DNA of 64,000 bases, from the NCBI RefSeq assembly GCF_004339465.1, contig NZ_SMFY01000004.1, positions 226,040 to 290,039 on the forward strand, written 5' to 3'. Source of the DNA: Ancylobacter aquaticus (GTDB taxonomy: Bacteria > Pseudomonadota > Alphaproteobacteria > Rhizobiales > Xanthobacteraceae). The notes below the pieces were generated by a model. That model was not told the DNA's origin and searched no databases. It was given only the letters and a program-made list of their open reading frames with translations. The position numbers were made by a program, and so were the translations under genes. Below are positions 1 to 7,850 of the stretch, one piece after another (position 1 is the stretch's first letter; the number at the start of each line of letters is the position of its first letter).

Positions 1-2
1 TC

Positions 3-50
3 GTCGGCGCCGTCCTGGGCTTGGCCATCGTTTGGCTTATCCGAGGCTAA
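3..50 (+). CDS. C-terminal end of a small membrane protein, probably DUF2065 family (partial)
   Basis: Only the last 15 codons are in the window; the frame ends in TAA at 48-50 and reads VGAVLGLAIVWLIRG. A hydrophobic helix closing with WLxRG is how DUF2065 proteins (about 60 residues, two membrane segments) end. In Rhizobiales the order hflK-hflC-DUF2065-degP is common as I recall it, and a DegP protease follows directly here, which supports the call. With so little sequence the assignment rests mainly on context. Confidence 0.55.
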   Translation, partial: VGAVLGLAIVWLIRG

Positions 51-51
51 A

Positions 52-86
52 GAGGCGGGGCCACGCGCCCCGCCTCGCGCTCTTTT
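52..86 (+). terminator. Rho-independent terminator after the DUF2065-like gene
   Basis: A perfect 9-bp stem GAGGCGGGG / CCCCGCCTC (52-60 with 68-76) closes a 7-base loop and is followed by gcgctctttt. It starts one base after the stop codon of the upstream gene and separates it from degP. Confidence 0.8.
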
Positions 87-124
87 GGCTTGCATCGCAT
101 CTTGCGGCGGTTAGCGTCTGACGC

Positions 125-149
125 AACGGCCCCTGAGTTTCGGGCCGTT
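125..149 (+). other. Hairpin upstream of degP
   Basis: AACGGCCC (125-132) and GGGCCGTT (142-149) form a perfect 8-bp inverted repeat with a 9-base loop, ending 36 bases before the preferred degP start. No T-tract follows, so it is not a normal terminator. It could be a leader structure or an operator; nothing else identifies it. Confidence 0.4.
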
Positions 150-185
150 CCGCCCGGATCCGCGTGGCGGCGTCAAGGAGGCTTC

Positions 186-1769
186 ATGATCAACTGCCTT
201 GAGGGCCCCGGCCTTAAGCGTTCCACCGTCGCGCTTCCTGCCCTGGAGCGGGCCCCTTCCTCCCCCCGGCCGCACCGCACCATGGGCCGCCTCGTGCGCC
301 GCCTCGGCGCCGTGCTCATCGCCTTCAGCCTGGCCGCACCGCTGGCCGTGATGCCGCAGCCGGCCGACGCTGCCGCCGTCAAGGGCCCCGACACGGTGGC
401 CGACACCGCCGCCCTGATCATGGACGCGGTGGTCAATATTTCGACCTCGCAGACCGTCGCCCCCTCGCGCAGCGTGCCGACGCCGGAACTCCCGCCGGGC
501 TCGCCTTTCGAAGAGTTCTTCGAGGAGTTCTTCAAGCGCCGCCAGCAGCAGGGCGAAGACCAGGCGCCGCGCCGCGTTTCCTCGCTCGGCTCGGGTTTCG
601 TCATCGACGCGAGCGGCTTCATCGTCACCAATAATCACGTCATCGCCGATGCCGACGAGGTCTATGCCAACTTCGCCGACGGCTCGAAGCTGAAGGCGGA
701 GATTGTCGGTCGCGACACCAAGATCGACATTGCCCTGCTCAAGGTGACGCCCGAGCCCGATAAGCCGCTCAAGGCGGTCAAGTTCGGCAATTCCGACATT
801 CTGCGCGTCGGCGACTGGGTGATGGCCATCGGCAACCCGTTCGGTCTCGGTGGCACGCTCACCGTGGGCGTCATCTCCGCCCGCAACCGCGACATCAATT
901 CCGGCCCCTACGACAATTTCCTGCAAACGGACGCGGCCATCAACCGCGGCAATTCCGGCGGCCCGCTGTTCAACATGGATGGCGACGTGGTCGGCATCAA
1001 CACCGCCATCATCTCGCCCTCCGGTGGCTCCATCGGCATCGGCTTCGCCGTGCCCTCCAACACCGCCATCCCGATCATCGCCCAGCTCAAGGAGTTCGGC
1101 GAGACGCGGCGCGGCTGGATCGGGGTCCGTATCCAGCAGGTCACGCCCGAAATCGCCGAGAGCCTGTCGCTCGATCGCGCGCGCGGGGCGCTGATCGGCT
1201 CGGTGAACGAGGACGGCCCGGCCGCCAAGGGCGGCCTCAAGGCCGGCGATGTGGTCACCAGTTTCGACGGCAAGGAAGTGCGCGACATGCGCGCGCTGCC
1301 GATCATCGTGGCCGACACGCCGGTCGACAAGGAAGTCGACGTCGTCGTCATCCGCAAGGGCCAGCAGGAGACGCTCAAGCTCGTCGTCGGTCGCCTCGAC
1401 GAGGGCACGCCATCGCCGAGCGCCACCGAAACGCCGGAGCAGAAGCCGGACGCCCCGCCGCCGGTGACGACGCTCAAGCTGATGGGCGTCGAGATGGCGG
1501 AGATGACGCCGGAGCTGCGCACGCGCTTCAAGATCAAGGACGAGCTCAAGGGGGTGGTGGTCATGGCGGTCGAAGCCGGCTCGGTCGCCGCCGAGCGCGG
1601 CATCGCCGCGGGCAACCTCATCGTCGAGGTCAATCAGGAAGCCACCCTGACCCCCGGGGATGTCGAGAACCGCCTGGCGGCGCTCAAGAAGGAGGGTCGC
1701 CGCTCGGCTCTGCTGATGGTGGCCGATCCCGAGGGGCAAATTCGCTTCACCGCGCTGCCGATCGAGTGA
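186..1769 (+). CDS. degP: Do-family periplasmic serine protease/chaperone (DegP/HtrA-like)
   Basis: ATP-independent endopeptidase and chaperone that degrades or refolds damaged envelope proteins in the periplasm. The 527-residue product has a hydrophobic export segment at about 36-62, a trypsin-like domain with the triad His151 (TNNHVI), Asp181 (KIDIALL) and Ser257 (RGNSGGP), and two PDZ domains (about 300-395 and 425-515). The length and two-PDZ layout fit DegP/MucD rather than single-PDZ DegS. I chose ATG 186 because AGGAGG lies four bases upstream. It gives a long 35-residue n-region, so ATG 282 (495 residues, conventional signal peptide but no visible ribosome binding site) remains possible. 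A conserved partner, the DUF2065 gene, precedes it; both are linked to membrane quality control by HflKC in related genomes. Confidence 0.93.
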   Translation: MINCLEGPGLKRSTVALPALERAPSSPRPHRTMGRLVRRLGAVLIAFSLAAPLAVMPQPADAAAVKGPDTVADTAALIMDAVVNISTSQTVAPSRSVPTPELPPGSPFEEFFEEFFKRRQQQGEDQAPRRVSSLGSGFVIDASGFIVTNNHVIADADEVYANFADGSKLKAEIVGRDTKIDIALLKVTPEPDKPLKAVKFGNSDILRVGDWVMAIGNPFGLGGTLTVGVISARNRDINSGPYDNFLQTDAAINRGNSGGPLFNMDGDVVGINTAIISPSGGSIGIGFAVPSNTAIPIIAQLKEFGETRRGWIGVRIQQVTPEIAESLSLDRARGALIGSVNEDGPAAKGGLKAGDVVTSFDGKEVRDMRALPIIVADTPVDKEVDVVVIRKGQQETLKLVVGRLDEGTPSPSATETPEQKPDAPPPVTTLKLMGVEMAEMTPELRTRFKIKDELKGVVVMAVEAGSVAAERGIAAGNLIVEVNQEATLTPGDVENRLAALKKEGRRSALLMVADPEGQIRFTALPIE

Positions 1770-1832
1770 TCGGCGGCGTCCGGTCCGCCCGGTTGCCGGG
1801 CACCGCGCTCTGAAGTCGTCACGACCCCAGCA

Positions 1833-1858
1833 CCCCGGAGCTCCGCTCCGGGGTTTTC
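1833..1858 (+). terminator. Rho-independent terminator of degP
   Basis: CCCCGGAGC (1833-1841) pairs perfectly with GCTCCGGGG (1845-1853) across a 3-base loop and is followed by TTTTCG. It lies 64 bases after the degP stop and 48 bases before the stop of the convergent DUF1036 gene, so it may serve both. Confidence 0.85.
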
Positions 1859-1905
1859 GTTGTTGAGCCCGGTCGGAATGGCCGCAGAATCCCGGCGCGG
1901 CGCGC

Positions 1906-2388
1906 TCAGGGGCGCGGCGGGGGCATGGGCGGCAGCTGCGGCAGCCCCGTGCCGGCCTCGGCCTGCGAGGTCTTGCTCTCGGTCAGCTGCACCGTCCAGC
2001 TTTTCTGCTCATGGGTGTCGACCTCGAAGAAGCCGGTGCGGTCAAAGCCGCGTGCCAGGCAATCCTGGATGCCGCGAATGGTGAATTCCTTCTCGCGGGT
2101 GCACATGAAGGCCTTGCCGGACCATTCCCCGCCGAGATCGTAGTCGATGGCGTAGACGTAATAGAAGCGAGCCACCAGATCGCCGCGCAGCAGCGTCTCG
2201 CAGCTGTTGGCGCCGATGTTCCACCAGCCCTCGGTGGACCAGGCATTGCCGTCCTTGTAGCCGAGCGCGATACCGACCCGGCTGGGGGAGCGGTTGCACA
2301 GGCGGAAATCCGCCGCTGCGGGCTGCGGCATCAGGCACGCGAGCACCGGCACCGCCAGCACCGCCGCCATACAGGCGCGCCCCATCAT
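1906..2388 (-). CDS. DUF1036 family exported protein
   Basis: A 160-residue protein with a cleavable signal peptide (about 1-26, ending PQPAAA) and then the DUF1036 domain. Hallmarks visible are the start FRLCNRSPSRVG, the GWWNIGANSCETLL stretch, a second conserved region around FYYVYAIDYD and a Cys in KAFMCTREKEFTI. The family is widespread in alphaproteobacteria and its function is unknown. I start at ATG 2388 (MMGRACMAAV), because starting further upstream would overlap the glycerate kinase gene and hide the signal peptide. It sits 61 bases downstream of that kinase in the same direction and may be co-transcribed with it. In other Rhizobiales, as I recall, DUF1036 lies near pyruvate kinase, DUF1244 and DUF2312; pyruvate kinase is missing here. 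Confidence 0.85.
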   Translation of the reverse strand: MMGRACMAAVLAVPVLACLMPQPAAADFRLCNRSPSRVGIALGYKDGNAWSTEGWWNIGANSCETLLRGDLVARFYYVYAIDYDLGGEWSGKAFMCTREKEFTIRGIQDCLARGFDRTGFFEVDTHEQKSWTVQLTESKTSQAEAGTGLPQLPPMPPPRP

Positions 2389-2449
2389 GCGCAGCGCAGC
2401 CCCGCCACGGCGGGTTGCACCCGGGAGGACGGCGCGCCGGTCCTCTGTG

Positions 2450-3742
2450 TCACTCGTCGACGAGAACGGCTCGGAAATCATTGACGTTTGTGCAGGTCGG
2501 CCCCGGCGTAAGCAGGTCTCCGAGGGACTCGAAGAAACTGGTCGAATCGTTATCGGCGAGAAAGGCGGCAGGATCGAGACCCAGCGCCTTCGCCCGGGCC
2601 AGCGTGTCCGGCATCACATAGGCGCCGGCGGGGTCGGAAGCGTCGCCACCACCGCCATCGGTGCCATCGGTGTCGCCGGCCACCGCATAAATGCCCGCCG
2701 CGCCGTCGAGCGCGACGGCGAGCGCCAGCGCGAACTCCTGGTTCGGGCCGCCGCGCCCCTCGCCGCGCATGGTCACGGTGAGTTCGCCGCCCGAGAGCAG
2801 AACTGCCTTGCGGCCCGCCGCCTTCAGTTCCTTGGCCTTGGCCGCCTGCGCCGCCGCCACCTCGCGGGCCTCGCCTTCCAGATTGTCGCCGAGCAGCACC
2901 GGCTCGATGCCGGCCTCACGGGCGATCTTTTCCGCTGCGACGAACGAATCGGCCGGCCGCGAAATCAGAATGTACTCGGAGCCGGCAAAGGCCGGGTCGC
3001 CGGGCTTGGGCGATTCATTGGCCGGGTCGCGCAGCGCCACCGCGACGGAAGGCGGCGGGTCGATGCGGTAGCGGGCGAGCACGTCGCGCGCCTCCGCTAG
3101 CGTCGTCGGGTCCGGCACGGTCGGGCCGGAGCCGATCACCGCCGGGTCGTCGCCCGGCACGTCGGAGACGGAGAGCGTCACCACCCGCGCCGGCTGGGCC
3201 AGCGCCGCGAGCCGGCCGCCCTTTATCTGCGAGAGGTGCTTTCGCACCGTGTTGATCTCGGTGATGTTGGCACCCGAGCGCAGCAGCGCGCGGGTCAGCG
3301 CCCGCTTGTCGTCGAGTTCCACCCCCTCGGCCGGGGCGATCCAGTTGGCCGAGGCGCCGCCCGAGAGCAGCACGAGCACGAGGTCGTTGGCGGTGGCGGA
3401 AGCGGCGAGGTCGATCGCCTTCTGCGCGCCGGCAAGGCCCGCCGCGTCAGGCACGGGGTGGCCGGCCTCGACCATCTCCAGCTGGCGCGTGGGGCGGCCA
3501 TAGCCGTGGCGGGCGACGCCGATGCCGACCAGCCGGGAGGGGTCGACGCCCATCTCGTCAAGATAATGCCGCTCGGCGACTTCCAGCATCGAACCGGCGG
3601 CCTTGCCGGCGGCGAGCAGGATCAGCCGGCCATGGGGGGGGGGCGGCGGCAGGGCCGGCGGCAGGCAGGTGGACGGGTGAGCAGCCGCAACGGCGGCGGT
3701 AAACAGGCGATCGAGAAAATTACGCGCCGAAACCTCAGACAT
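2450..3742 (-). CDS. ttuD: Glycerate 2-kinase (MOFRL/DUF4147 family)
   Basis: Phosphorylates D-glycerate to 2-phosphoglycerate with ATP, feeding glycerate from glyoxylate, serine or tartrate metabolism into lower glycolysis. The 430-residue protein has the N-terminal DUF4147 domain with AAGKAAGSM (Lys47, the family's essential lysine), LSGGASANW (126-134) and SDVPGDDPAVIGSGPT (193-208). The C-terminal MOFRL domain shows GGPNQEFALA and the acidic GDTDGTDGGG loop. Length is normal for bacterial TtuD/GckA. ATG 3742 is preferred; an in-frame ATG at 3751 adds three residues. It is transcribed away from the amidohydrolase gene, and the shared upstream region holds two large dyads. The ttuD/gckA choice of name is uncertain; the enzyme family is clear. 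Confidence 0.9.
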   Translation of the reverse strand: MSEVSARNFLDRLFTAAVAAAHPSTCLPPALPPPPPHGRLILLAAGKAAGSMLEVAERHYLDEMGVDPSRLVGIGVARHGYGRPTRQLEMVEAGHPVPDAAGLAGAQKAIDLAASATANDLVLVLLSGGASANWIAPAEGVELDDKRALTRALLRSGANITEINTVRKHLSQIKGGRLAALAQPARVVTLSVSDVPGDDPAVIGSGPTVPDPTTLAEARDVLARYRIDPPPSVAVALRDPANESPKPGDPAFAGSEYILISRPADSFVAAEKIAREAGIEPVLLGDNLEGEAREVAAAQAAKAKELKAAGRKAVLLSGGELTVTMRGEGRGGPNQEFALALAVALDGAAGIYAVAGDTDGTDGGGGDASDPAGAYVMPDTLARAKALGLDPAAFLADNDSTSFFESLGDLLTPGPTCTNVNDFRAVLVDE

Positions 3743-3812
3743 TACCACCATACCCCGCCCCGAAGGAGCCCTTCCTGCCGGTCTGCTGCCCGACCATTGC
3801 TTCGTGCGCGAC

Positions 3813-3839
3813 CCGATCAGATTGAACCAACCTGATCGG
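3813..3839. promoter_or_regulatory. Dyad 1 in the divergent ttuD / amidohydrolase region
   Basis: Perfect inverted half-sites CCGATCAG (3813-3820) and CTGATCGG (3832-3839) are separated by 11 bases. It lies about 70-97 bases upstream of the glycerate kinase start. A second copy of the same half-site dyad is found 39 bases away, which suggests an operator pair for one dimeric repressor or activator. No regulator gene is adjacent, so the cognate protein is unknown. Confidence 0.55.
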
Positions 3840-3877
3840 CCAGTCGCGCTCTAACTCTATGATAGAGAACGCGTTAT

Positions 3878-3906
3878 CCGATCAACTTGCGTTGCAAGCT
3901 GATCGG
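3878..3906. promoter_or_regulatory. Dyad 2 in the divergent ttuD / amidohydrolase region
   Basis: CCGATCAACTTGC (3878-3890) and GCAAGCTGATCGG (3894-3906) form a 13-bp inverted repeat with one mismatch and a 3-base centre. The outer halves repeat the CCGATCA/TGATCGG half-sites of dyad 1. Between the two dyads lies CTCTA-TGA-TAGAG (3855-3867). Its core can serve as a -10 element for leftward transcription (TATCAT, with TTGATC 15 bases upstream inside dyad 2). Binding here would therefore be expected to block or recruit polymerase for the glycerate kinase gene; this is inference. Confidence 0.55.
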
Positions 3907-4031
3907 CGCGTGCTCTAGTGCGCGCCGACGCGAATCCCGAGCGGCGCGACGCGAAACGGGCGTATTCCTATGGCACGGCAGGGCCTACGTCGATATCCTC
4001 TTGAACACTTCGCCTCAACGCACAGGCAATT

Positions 4032-4880
4032 ATGCGCCGCCTTTCGACGGAAGACTCCGCCACGACCAACAGCGTCGCCGCCCCCCCGGCCCCGTTCCCC
4101 GCTTTCGAGCGCATTCCGGGAACGCTGGAGGCCGGGCTCATCCTGCTGTGCGACCATGCCTCGAATGCGCTGCCGCCGGCCTATGGCTCGCTCGGCCTGC
4201 CCAAGGCCGAGCTGGAACGCCATATCGGCTATGACATCGGCGCGGCCGGCGTCACCCGCATGCTGGCGCACCGCCTCGGTTGCCCGGCCGTGCTCTCGCG
4301 CTTCTCGCGCCTGCTGATCGACCCCAATCGCGGCGAGGACGACCCGACCCTGGTGATGCGGCTGTCGGATGGCGCGGTTATCCCGGGGAACCGCCATGTG
4401 GACGAGGCGGAAATCGAGCACCGGATCGCCCGGTTCCACCGGCCCTATCACGACGCCATCCATGCCGAGATCGAGGCGGCGCTGGCGCAGGGCGTGGTGC
4501 CGGTGCTGCTGTCGCTGCACAGCTTCACGCCGGTGTGGCGCGGGCTCGCCCGCCCCTGGCACGCCGCCGTGCTGTGGGACAGCGACCCCCGTTTCACCCG
4601 CGAACTCATCGACGCGCTGGAGGCGCCCGGCGACCTTATCGTCGGCGACAACGAGCCCTATGACGGCGCGTTGCGGGGCGACTGCCTGTTTCGCCACGCG
4701 ACACTCCGGGGCCTGTCCAACACGCTGCTGGAAATCCGCCAGGACCTGATCGCCGAGGTCGAGGGCCAGCGCGGCTGGGCCGACCGCCTCGCCGGGCTGC
4801 TGCCCGACATCCTCGCCCGGCCGGAACTGCACGAAGCGCGCGCCTATGGCTCGCGCACCGGCCCGGTACCCCCCATCTGA
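4032..4880 (+). CDS. N-formylglutamate amidohydrolase-like protein (FGase/HutG superfamily)
   Basis: Belongs to the zinc-dependent family that removes formyl from N-formylglutamate, the last step of one histidine degradation route. The 282-residue protein carries the family landmarks LLCDHASNALP (38-48), HIGYDIGAAGVTR (64-76), SRLLIDPNRGEDD (92-104) and VLLSLHSFTPVWRG further on. The His/Asp residues in these are the expected metal and catalytic ligands. No other hut gene is nearby. Annotated HutG-like paralogues in rhizobia often sit beside DUF1244 as here, so the true substrate may differ from N-formylglutamate. DUF1244 starts 27 bases downstream, probably in one operon. Confidence 0.85.
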   Translation: MRRLSTEDSATTNSVAAPPAPFPAFERIPGTLEAGLILLCDHASNALPPAYGSLGLPKAELERHIGYDIGAAGVTRMLAHRLGCPAVLSRFSRLLIDPNRGEDDPTLVMRLSDGAVIPGNRHVDEAEIEHRIARFHRPYHDAIHAEIEAALAQGVVPVLLSLHSFTPVWRGLARPWHAAVLWDSDPRFTRELIDALEAPGDLIVGDNEPYDGALRGDCLFRHATLRGLSNTLLEIRQDLIAEVEGQRGWADRLAGLLPDILARPELHEARAYGSRTGPVPPI

Positions 4881-4907
4881 CCGGAAGACGTTTCCCGGGA
4901 GATTTCC

Positions 4908-5210
4908 ATGACAGACCTCGACGACACGACCCGCACCGAGCTTGAGGCCGCCGCCTTCCGTCGCCTCGTCGCCCATTTGCGGGCGCGCACCGACGTGCAG
5001 AACATCGAGCTGATGAACATGGCGGGCTTCTGCCGCAACTGCCTGTCCAACTGGCTGCTGGACGCGGCAAAGGAGCGCGCCGTTCCGCTCACCAAGGATG
5101 AAAGCCGGGTCGCGGTCTACGGCATGCCCTATGACGAATGGAAGGCCCGTCACCAGAGCGAGGCCACGCCCGAGCAGAAGGCCGCCTTCCCCGGCCCGGG
5201 CGCGCACTGA
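4908..5210 (+). CDS. DUF1244 family protein
   Basis: A small soluble protein of 100 residues matching DUF1244. The central segment ELMNMAGFCRNCLSNW (34-49) with two cysteines (Cys42 and Cys45, CxxC) and the later YGMPYDEWKA motif are characteristic. The CxxC suggests metal or redox chemistry, but no function has been established to my knowledge. ATG 4908 follows a GGGAG Shine-Dalgarno sequence. It probably forms an operon with the upstream amidohydrolase. Confidence 0.88.
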   Translation: MTDLDDTTRTELEAAAFRRLVAHLRARTDVQNIELMNMAGFCRNCLSNWLLDAAKERAVPLTKDESRVAVYGMPYDEWKARHQSEATPEQKAAFPGPGAH

Positions 5211-5352
5211 CGCCGCGCAGCGGCGCGGCCCGGCCACGCATTCACGCCACGCGGCTGTGCGGCTTGGGCACGCACTGAAGCGTCGCTCATGTCGATTCGC
5301 GGTGGATAGCGGGGCTAGCCGGCCCCTCGGCGCCGGGGGAGCGCGCCTTTGC

Positions 5353-5383
5353 CTTGACGACCCGCCCGGCTTGCGCTCCCTAT
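5353..5383 (+). promoter_or_regulatory. Possible sigma-70 promoter for gapR
   Basis: CTTGACG (5353-5359) is a near-consensus -35 element. The best -10 candidate is CCCTAT (5378-5383), 18 bases further, which is weak. It lies about 55 bases before the gapR start, in the 228-base gap after DUF1244. Confidence 0.35.
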
Positions 5384-5438
5384 CGCCGCCCGAATTGCCG
5401 TCTACACGCCGGGCCCTGCCCGATGCCCCGGAGACACC

Positions 5439-5723
5439 ATGTCCGATATTCCCAACGACCAGCCGATGTCCGATGCCGCCGCCGGCTTCGCCAAGGAACA
5501 GCTGAAATCCTTCATCGAGCGCATCGAGCGCCTTGAGGAGGAAAAGAAGACCATTGCCGACGACATCAAGGACGTCTTCGCCGAAGCCAAGGGCACCGGC
5601 TTCGACACCAAGGCGCTGCGGGAGATTTTGAAGATCCGCAAGCAGGACGCCGACCAGCGCGCCGAGCACGAGGCGATCGTCGATCTCTACATGCAGGCGC
5701 TGGGCATGCTCAGCCCGAGCTGA
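5439..5723 (+). CDS. gapR: GapR-type nucleoid-associated protein (DUF2312)
   Basis: DUF2312 is the family of Caulobacter GapR, a small DNA-binding protein that clamps AT-rich or overtwisted DNA ahead of replication and transcription and stimulates topoisomerases. The 94-residue product has the expected long charged helix (about 16-52: [20 protein letters not shown] then [13 protein letters not shown]). The conserved [19 protein letters not shown] turn and helix follow, with a final helix for dimer/tetramer formation. Length is typical. It has its own upstream gap of 228 bases, so independent expression is likely. Function in this organism is inferred from the family. Confidence 0.9.
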   Translation: MSDIPNDQPMSDAAAGFAKEQLKSFIERIERLEEEKKTIADDIKDVFAEAKGTGFDTKALREILKIRKQDADQRAEHEAIVDLYMQALGMLSPS

Positions 5724-5764
5724 CGCCGGGCCTAAGCCCAATCACAGAACCGAACAGACCGACC

Positions 5765-5783
5765 GGGCGGCCAGTGGCCGCCC
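5765..5783. terminator. Hairpin between gapR and the DUF882 gene
   Basis: GGGCGGCC (5765-5772) and GGCCGCCC (5776-5783) pair perfectly over a 3-base loop, between two convergent genes. The T-tract is poor (gcgccgtttccc), so termination efficiency is uncertain. Confidence 0.5.
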
Positions 5784-5811
5784 GCGCCGTTTCCCGGTCA
5801 TGACAGAGGGC

Positions 5812-7656
5812 TCAGAGCGGCTTCTTCAGCGGGGCGGCGCCGGTCATCATCGCCACCACGGGCACGGCCACCACCGCCTCGCCGGAGAATTGCGTGGTGG
5901 TCAGGCCCTTGGCCCCGTCGCGACTGAACTGCGCGGCGACGATGCGGCGCGGCGGCGCCACGAAGGCGGCGAAGCGGCGCAGCTCCGGCAGGTGCATGGA
6001 GACCTTGCCGGCAACGCTGGGGCCGCTGAACAGGCGGCGGATTTCCGCGACCATGGCCTGCGAATAGGGCTGCGGCTTGCGCGTCTGCGCGGCCGTGGTC
6101 GCGCCCTCTGCGGGACGGGCGGCGCGGGCGGTGGCCACCTCGGGTGCCGGCGCACGGCCGGGCTGGAGGCGCGGCGCCGCGAAAACGCTGCCGGAGGCGT
6201 CGGCATAGGCGAGTGCCGGGCCTTCGCCGCTGGTGCCGCGCACGATCACCTCGGGCAACCCGCCGGTCTCGCTGGGGCGCGTCTGCGACAGCGGCGTGCC
6301 GGTGATGGCACTGGCGATCTGCCGGCTGGTCGCGGCTTCGGGCGTACCCGGCAGCGGGATGGCGGCGGCGAGCGCGGCGAGGTCGGCCCTGTCGCTGGCC
6401 GGCACAGTCGATTCAACCGGCACGGTCGATGCGACCGGACGGGGCGCCGGCGCAGCGGACGCCACCGCCCCGCGCGGCAGAGGATTGGGCCGGGGCAGCG
6501 GAACTGGCCCGAGCGAGGCCACCTCGAACCGGGCCATCGGCGCAGGAGCCGCCGAGACGGCTGGGGCCGAGAGGACGGGAGGAGCCGAAACGACGGCGGA
6601 AGCTGCGGCGACGGCCTGGGCAGCCGGCAGCGCCGGGCGTGGCATGGGGGTGGGTACGGCAGCGGCCAGCGCGATTTCCGCGGGCACGGCAGCGGGCGTG
6701 GGCACAGGCGCCGCAGCTGCCACCCGGGCCGGCGCTTCGGTCGCGGCAGTGGCCGGCGCGGTCTCTTCGTCGTCGTCGCCGTCCTTGCCGAACAGGCTGG
6801 CGAAGATGTTCTTGGGCGGTGCGCCGTTCGCCGCCACCCGGCGCTTGGGATCATTGCCGCCGGGAAGGCCGGCAAAGGCCGCGCCGGCACCGCCGGGCTC
6901 GCTGCCGCGCGATTCGACCTGGGCCAGAGCCGTGGCGTAACCGGACATCGGCTTGCCGTCGGCCGGCACGTGCACGGTCTTGCCATCCGGGAAGACCCGG
7001 GCGAGTTCGGGCCGGCTCATGCGCGGCCAGTGGCGCACGCCGCCTGTATCCATGTGCACGAAGGGCGAGCCGGAGGTCGGATAGAAGCCGACGCCCCCGC
7101 GCTGCAGCCGCAGCCCTGCCTCGCGGACCTTCGCCAGCGAGACGCCGGGAATGTAGAAGTCCATCGCCTTGCCCTGCGTGTGCAGGCTGGTCTGGGCGAC
7201 GCCGCGCGAGCGCGAGCGCAGCATCGCGTTGGTCGCCGGCGAGCGATAGCCGCCGATCACCTGGATCGGCTGCGTCGCGTCAACCTCGCGATAGACCTCC
7301 CAGACGATGTCGAACAGCCGGGGGTCCATCTTGATCGATTCCTTGCGCCGCCAATCCTGCATGAGGACATCGAGCTGCTTCAGCGCCGCCGCGTCGTAGC
7401 GGCCATTGCGCTTGAAGGTGACGGTGGCGGTGGCACCGGAATGAACATGATGGAAGGTCAGCGTGCGCGTGTCGCCATTGGCCACCGCGTCCTGCAGCAG
7501 ATCGGCGCCGCACAGCGTGGCCACCGCAGCGATGGCGGCAACCTTGGCGAATTTCGACGAGCGGAGGGCTTGGGTGATGCGCAAGGACGGGGACCCGATA
7601 TCAACGTTTCCTGAGACGATACGGGCAGGAGCACCCGGACCGCGCTTGGTGAACAT
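5812..7656 (-). CDS. DUF882 (peptidase M15A-like) exported cell-wall protein with long Ala/Pro-rich tail
   Basis: Probable murein endopeptidase/carboxypeptidase of the YcbK/DUF882 group, which shares the zinc-binding D-Ala-D-Ala carboxypeptidase fold. In the 614-residue product a basic N-terminus and hydrophobic segment (about 37-54) act as an export signal. The DUF882 domain follows (about 60-220) with IGGYRSPATNAML and the zinc motif SLHTQGKAMDF (His159, Asp166) plus VHMDTG (His201, Asp203). Residues from about 235 on are low complexity, rich in Ala, Pro and Val with PMPRPxLP-type stretches, likely spanning periplasm or wall. I start at ATG 7656 rather than the upstream GTG at 7704, which lacks a ribosome binding site. 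It lies downstream of an L,D-transpeptidase gene on the same strand. Confidence 0.85.
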   Translation of the reverse strand: MFTKRGPGAPARIVSGNVDIGSPSLRITQALRSSKFAKVAAIAAVATLCGADLLQDAVANGDTRTLTFHHVHSGATATVTFKRNGRYDAAALKQLDVLMQDWRRKESIKMDPRLFDIVWEVYREVDATQPIQVIGGYRSPATNAMLRSRSRGVAQTSLHTQGKAMDFYIPGVSLAKVREAGLRLQRGGVGFYPTSGSPFVHMDTGGVRHWPRMSRPELARVFPDGKTVHVPADGKPMSGYATALAQVESRGSEPGGAGAAFAGLPGGNDPKRRVAANGAPPKNIFASLFGKDGDDDEETAPATAATEAPARVAAAAPVPTPAAVPAEIALAAAVPTPMPRPALPAAQAVAAASAVVSAPPVLSAPAVSAAPAPMARFEVASLGPVPLPRPNPLPRGAVASAAPAPRPVASTVPVESTVPASDRADLAALAAAIPLPGTPEAATSRQIASAITGTPLSQTRPSETGGLPEVIVRGTSGEGPALAYADASGSVFAAPRLQPGRAPAPEVATARAARPAEGATTAAQTRKPQPYSQAMVAEIRRLFSGPSVAGKVSMHLPELRRFAAFVAPPRRIVAAQFSRDGAKGLTTTQFSGEAVVAVPVVAMMTGAAPLKKPL

Positions 7657-7673
7657 AGTCTTGTCGGGTTTGG

Positions 7674-7688
7674 TTAAGAGGTCATTAC
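7674..7688 (-). promoter_or_regulatory. CtrA-like site upstream of the DUF882 gene
   Basis: TTAA-N7-TTAC matches seven of eight fixed bases of the CtrA recognition sequence TTAA-N7-TTAA. It lies 18-32 bases upstream of the DUF882 start. A single near-match of this kind is expected by chance about once in a window of this size and composition, so the call is tentative. Confidence 0.3.
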
Positions 7689-7850
7689 GACCCCGCCCCC
7701 ACACCTATTGCCTCCCGGACTAGGAACCGACTGTGGCAAAAGAGTGCCGCGCGGTCAAATTCGCGAGGGATTACCACGCTCGGGCCCAGTTTATGCTCGA
7801 TCGTGGCCAACCTGCCACAGGGCGATGGTGCGGAGCTGCCTTTTCGCCGC

